This document shows, piece by piece, positions 25,466 to 29,827 of a DNA stretch of 29,827 nt (position 1 is its first letter; each line of letters begins with the position of its first letter). The DNA lies in NCBI GenBank assembly GCA_019649035.1, contig BMAT01007511.1:135799-165625 (forward strand), written 5' to 3'. A program made the translations under genes and the position numbers. The notes beneath the pieces were generated by a model. The model did not search any database and was not told where the DNA came from. It was given only the letters and a program-made list of their open reading frames with translations. Source of the stretch: Elysia marginata (Eukaryota; Mollusca; Gastropoda; Plakobranchidae).

Positions 25466-28400
25466 GAATGTTCAAAGCATGTATGGTTAAAGTCCTCAGA
25501 ACGTCGGCGAATTCTGCGAAATAACTAGTGTAGTGCGTCAGTTTTTGTCCTATCATCTCACAAACTGTTTCGTCGCATATTTTAATATAGGACAAACCTA
25601 TTTGCTGAATCCTTTTAAAATTAGGAGAACTTTAAATCTACCTGGTATTATTGAAAGGTTTGTTCATAACTTTTAATGATGTTAAGAGGTTAAAAGATAA
25701 GATAAAAATAGTTTAAACGTTACATGACATCTCCAGTCCTTTAACTCGCCCGCGTTTGAGTATTGCGTAAGAACTTCGAAACACCTTAACTCCTTTCTTT
25801 TCCTCAGGTGAAAAGTGTTGTACAGGTAAGTACAAATACTGCAACTATTTGTTCAGATGGTACTAGCATGCAACGATGTTAACAAACAGTAGGTAGGTAC
25901 AAGTGTTTCGGCCGCAGTCAACACACGTCTTGTTTAAGTTTATTTCAGCGTTTCATGTCTTTAAGGTATCTTGAAGTTTTGTTTCTATGTTTCATAGTTT
26001 GTCAGTTGTCGGTCTCGTGGAAGTAATGTCACACGGTGCAGGTCAAAGAATGTCTCTTGAGGTTAAGTGTTTTCTCTACCAGTAGGCCACTGGCAGTAAT
26101 GACCCCCCAAACTGACTAAAATAATTTAACACAAACAGGTAAAACTAACGACAGTGACTGTTGCACTTGTTCACCTCCCAAGCTTGCACAGCACAAGCCA
26201 CACGGCAACATTATAATGCCTCTAGCCGCTTTAATGCTAGACGATGTTTTGGTATCTTAGAGAGAACACAGGAATACATCAAAGTACATTTTGTTCCTAG
26301 GAAGCTTAAAATCCTAGATGTACGTATACAGCGAATTAATTGTATTGCTCTAAACGTTGTTTCTGAAGATCAAAGCAGCCTATACCTCAACGGTTCCAAC
26401 CACAGAGGTTGCGGAATAGTAAACATAATAGAAAATAGATTTTGTCCTTTTTCTCCTATCACTGTCTTTAAAAAGAAACCTTCCTAATCGTAGATATGGT
26501 CTTGGTGTGTAAAAAAAGAAATAGAGGTTAAAGAGTTGATGACACGGCAAACCATGTTTTGGTTCTCGGCGCTGAGGACGTAGGGTAGCTTGGATGAAAT
26601 ATTCCGAACTTAAGCAGCTGTCCGTTTGTGTGATTGTACGTCTCAAGATACTTTTTATTTCAGTTAAAAAAAAAACACGTCTATATCTTAAAAAAGAAAC
26701 AAACAACCGCTTCGAGCCACAACGGCGTATTGCATTGCAATCTGATGTCTCACTTTTGACATCTACTGCCAAGTGAATGAAGATTTTAGATGCAAAAACA
26801 ATACGAAAGAGTGAATGTTGCAACATCTTCCTAATCCGAGCAAACCCTTTCGAAATTCAAAACCAAGCTCAGGAGTCTTTATTGGCTTATGTATAGGGAC
26901 AATTATTGCTTAATGACGTGTGTGTTATTGCAGTCTGTGTTGTGAAGAGTGGTGGCCATATTTGATGTATGCGTACGTCTTTAACAGTAATTGGAATAGT
27001 AAGACTAATCGCTCCTATTTATTTTCAACGTCGGGGTAACTTCCTCCTTTAACTCTCTGAATGTCAACTATTTTGGACAATGTGGTAGAAATCCCACAAC
27101 TTTTTCTCATTTTTTTAATTCATTTTGTTTAATAATAAGCATTTTTATGCTTCATGATAAAGTTCAACCATTTTTTACGGTAGAAAACCAAACTTCATAT
27201 TAAAAATGTAAAAATATACAGAGAAAAGAGCTTATGAACAAAATTAATGTTTTGTTATCAGAAGAAAAAAATCGGCTTTCCCATATTTGGCCTTCTGAGG
27301 GTTAAATACCTTCTTAATCGGCTTTACCTCAGACATGACTGGTGGTTTGCCAGAGTTTTTTTTTTTTTCTTGGTTTTGGTTTGCCAGAGTTGCGCAATGA
27401 AGGCAGGAATAGTCTCGCTATGAAAAACAACCTATTAAAGTATCGAATGATTGAAAATTTTAAGGTATAAAACTAGCAGTGGGTAGAAGTGGGCTTTAAG
27501 TGGAAATGCCCGAGAAATGCCCGCCTTTAGTGTGATTCAGACAGTCGACTATTAAAATATCGGTCACCGTTTCCAAGATCGGTGCGGTCTGATTCAATGC
27601 TTAGCAAATATCAACCAACAGACTGTGCAATGAATAACTTTCCATTTCCTGTTTTTAAGAACAAGAGAATGATCACAGCGGGCTGAACTCAACACTTCGC
27701 ACGTTTGTGACGCCAAACTGAATTATTGTGGGAAGTTTTCTATTGGATATTAGATGTCTCCTAGATGATTAATCATGAGACGCTAACAAGGAAGTTTAGG
27801 TCAAAAACATGTTTTTAAAAATCCGGCCGAACGAAGAGATCCGTCGATACGTTGTTGTTGTCCATGCCAATAGTTAATTTAAAGAATGCGCTTCTATGGA
27901 AAAAGATTAAACAAAACAAAACACATGGCCTGCGATTTGCCAGCCATGCACTTCAGTCTTTACCGCTAGGTCTCCCCCCCGCCCCCCCACACCTCTTTCA
28001 CCCGAATCATGATCAACTCATTTCCAACACGTTTTGTGAATAGTGGTGGTACCTGCCTAGTCCACATGTGCTCGCATTCACTACTCACAGTAAATACTTA
28101 GGAGACATGAAGATTAAAATAGTCTATTATGTGGCGTGAACTTACAGGTAGCAGTGTGAGCAGAAGCTACACAGATACCTGGTTCATGGTAATCGAGTTC
28201 GCACCCCTGGCTTAGCACTAGCACTAGCAGTAACACTAGTAGGACCCCGGCCTGGCCAGTATAGCAGGTTTTCGGGGCAAAGCCCATTGGGAGTCATTTT
28301 CGAAAAGCTGAGGAAAGGGGGCAAGAACTGTACTGTGGGTGGTTTTCGTCTTTGTCTTTCTGGTTTGGTTGTTGGTGTTGTTTTATAATCTAAGAGTGTT

Positions 28401-29827
28401 GGCTCTCTCGCCTGTTTTTCGCCTGTTTTTAAACTATTTAAAACATCTTCACCTGAAAGAAATAAAAAAATAAGTTGTTTTCACATAGAATATCAAGAAT
28501 TTTAAAAACTGGACATAACGCGTTTTGTCATCAAACTCTTCATAGATTTTTGCGTGTAGATCTAGATAGCCTTAAGAACTTAGGGGACATTATAAAATAA
28601 GCACTGAAGTTATCATTTAGTCGTGATGGTGGACAGGTAACCGTAGTGTTGAGTCCAGGGCCAAGGTAGCCCATGGGAATGCTAGACTTCAGATTGCTTA
28701 CGGTGGCAGAACCATGTTGGCCATGCCTGGTGTTACCGCGCCGTTAAAGTGAACCATTTGTTGGCTAGCCTACTCTGTAGCAAAAAATCTGGTCGTAATT
28801 AAATTAGTTGTTTCTTAAAATCCTTCAATATCGTTCTCACCTTATAACAAGAAATTCGATTTTCTTTCAGGCTATCAAAGCACAAGAAGTTTTTTTGCAG
28901 TAGGCCCTATTTGTCAGGAAATATAGCGTTGGTCATTCAGTCTGCTCTTGAAAGCATTCGTATCCATTGGTCTCTTAAAGTTCATAGTTGTTTCTATAGT
29001 TCGCAAACAGTGGAGCTTGATTATTGTAATTTCGTTTATGAAAATGAGTTGAAGACTGGATACTTCATTTTGTTTTTCATGATCTTAGTCCACCTGTCAT
29101 GGTGATCTTCTGAATCTGCGCAATTACTAGGAAGCGCTTACAACATTAATTCTTGGATGAAAGCTTGCTTCGATAGAAAGATGTAGTTCATTTGTTTATT
29201 GATAAAGTCCATCCCACTATAAGTATTTTGTTTAGTGTGCGTGTCTACCTATAGAATGTGAATAACTCCAGAGGACAAGAATCAACTCCTTTTCAATGTA
29301 TCTACGTCATAACCTGGGAAATCTACGTCACACATTGGGAAACACCGATCTCATCCGCCTTTCTTCTTGCATATGGGGCACCTCTTCGTGCAGCACACTA
29401 GGGGGACATATTACGTTGCTTAAATAAAACGCTGTGATACCTCATTTGGTACATAATTTCGCACCAATTATAGGTATAATAATTATGTAGGACATAACCA
29501 TTACGATGGTACACAGATCTGGAATAGATGTAGAGGCATAGAGAGCCAGAGACAAGCACACAAGTTTGCGTATCAAAACAATTTGCAGTACAAAAGCATT
29601 TTTTTAAATTTGAAGTTAAGTTGTCAAACTCAAGTTTTCAAAATGCTTTGGGAAGCGCGTGTCTATCCCTTTAGAGTTGTTTTTTTATAAGTCTCATTTC
29701 TTCCATTCCTTAAATTTATTATAGAAGCAGATATTTCAAGTGTTGAAAGGGTAAACCAGATCTTGAGGAAACATGAGGATTTTGCCCCCATTGTCTGTCT
29801 TTAATCTGTTGCAATTCTGCTCCTTTC
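25466..29827. other. Upstream intergenic (or distal intronic) sequence without a convincing gene
   Basis: AT-rich, with no frame that looks like a known protein. Overlapping frames on opposite strands at 26161-26487 and 26380-26826 show no domain. Small structures are listed as findings: a 14-bp direct repeat around poly-T (27344-27391), a small palindromic element (27530-27598) and a CRE-like pair (29301-29330). A slightly GC-richer segment at 28640-28745 is unexplained. Confidence 0.5.
25793..25831 (+). other. Strong plus-strand splice signals around an 18-nt microexon or ratchet point
   Basis: CTTTCTTTTCCTCAG is followed by GTGAAAAGTGTTGTACAG and then GTAAGT. This can be read as an 18-nt exon (25808-25825; frame 0 VKSVVQ) between near-consensus borders, or as a zero-length recursive splice site (TCAG|GTGAAA). 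I found no plus-strand host gene on either side. Confidence 0.3.

Noticed and set aside
26161-26826. Overlapping frames of 108 (+) and 148 (-) codons
   Set aside because: Composition is typical of random AT-rich sequence, with no domain, poly(A) or splice context. Kept only as a note.
28138-28180. Possible minus-strand donor GTAAGT near 28146 as a distal 5' UTR exon
   Set aside because: A single donor motif without a supporting acceptor, promoter or open frame.
28150-28260. Possible tRNA or SINE B box (GAGTTCGCACCCC)
   Set aside because: No convincing A box at tRNA spacing and no cloverleaf pairing.
1-29827. CRISPR arrays, operons, rRNA or intact tRNA genes
   Set aside because: None seen. 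The tandem repeats are microsatellites, a 44-bp minisatellite and a 52-bp promoter-proximal array in a eukaryotic setting.

Overview
The window reads as nuclear DNA of an invertebrate animal, most likely a mollusc. Introns with GT...AG borders split the genes. The non-coding DNA is AT-rich and full of microsatellites (GAT, TATC, CTGT, TC). Several tRNA-derived SINE remnants have the layout I associate with molluscan SINEs. I see no bacterial, viral or organellar genes.

One gene dominates the minus strand. I reconstruct seven coding exons: 24443-24373, 21021-20929, 18698-18626, 17787-17740, 15739-15662, 12591-12421 and 11304-784. All six junctions have AG acceptors and GT donors, and the phases agree throughout. 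The joined frame is 3684 codons plus a stop. Six short 5' exons (534 nt) encode alternating acidic and Arg-rich blocks. One uninterrupted 10.5-kb exon then encodes about 3506 residues of mostly disordered Ser/Glu/Asn-rich protein. I cannot name the gene. Its first residues and a few short motifs recall caldesmon, and others recall the supervillin N-terminus, so a cytoskeletal (actin-myosin) role is a hypothesis only. A further candidate 93-nt exon lies at 22644-22552.

Layout from left to right: 2-295 is the end of a plus-strand gene with a poly(A) signal at 591, convergent with the giant gene. The giant exon fills 784-11304. From 11305 to 24372 small exons sit among introns holding GAT arrays, a 53-nt assembly gap, an inverted-repeat element, SINE remnants, pyrimidine-rich microsatellites and a 44-bp tandem repeat. 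At 24373-24660 are the start codon and, directly upstream, a 52-bp tandem array carrying CCAAT and CACGTG motifs, a strong promoter candidate. A 139-bp direct duplication brackets exon 1 and this array. From 25467 to the end I find no convincing gene, only scattered repeats and an isolated strong pair of plus-strand splice signals at 25793-25831.

Four points deserve a second look: the block of exons whose lengths are multiples of three, the 52-bp CCAAT/E-box array, the ambiguous 3' end (a splice donor four codons before the stop, with no poly(A) signal beyond), and the decayed duplicate of the last intron's acceptor region.
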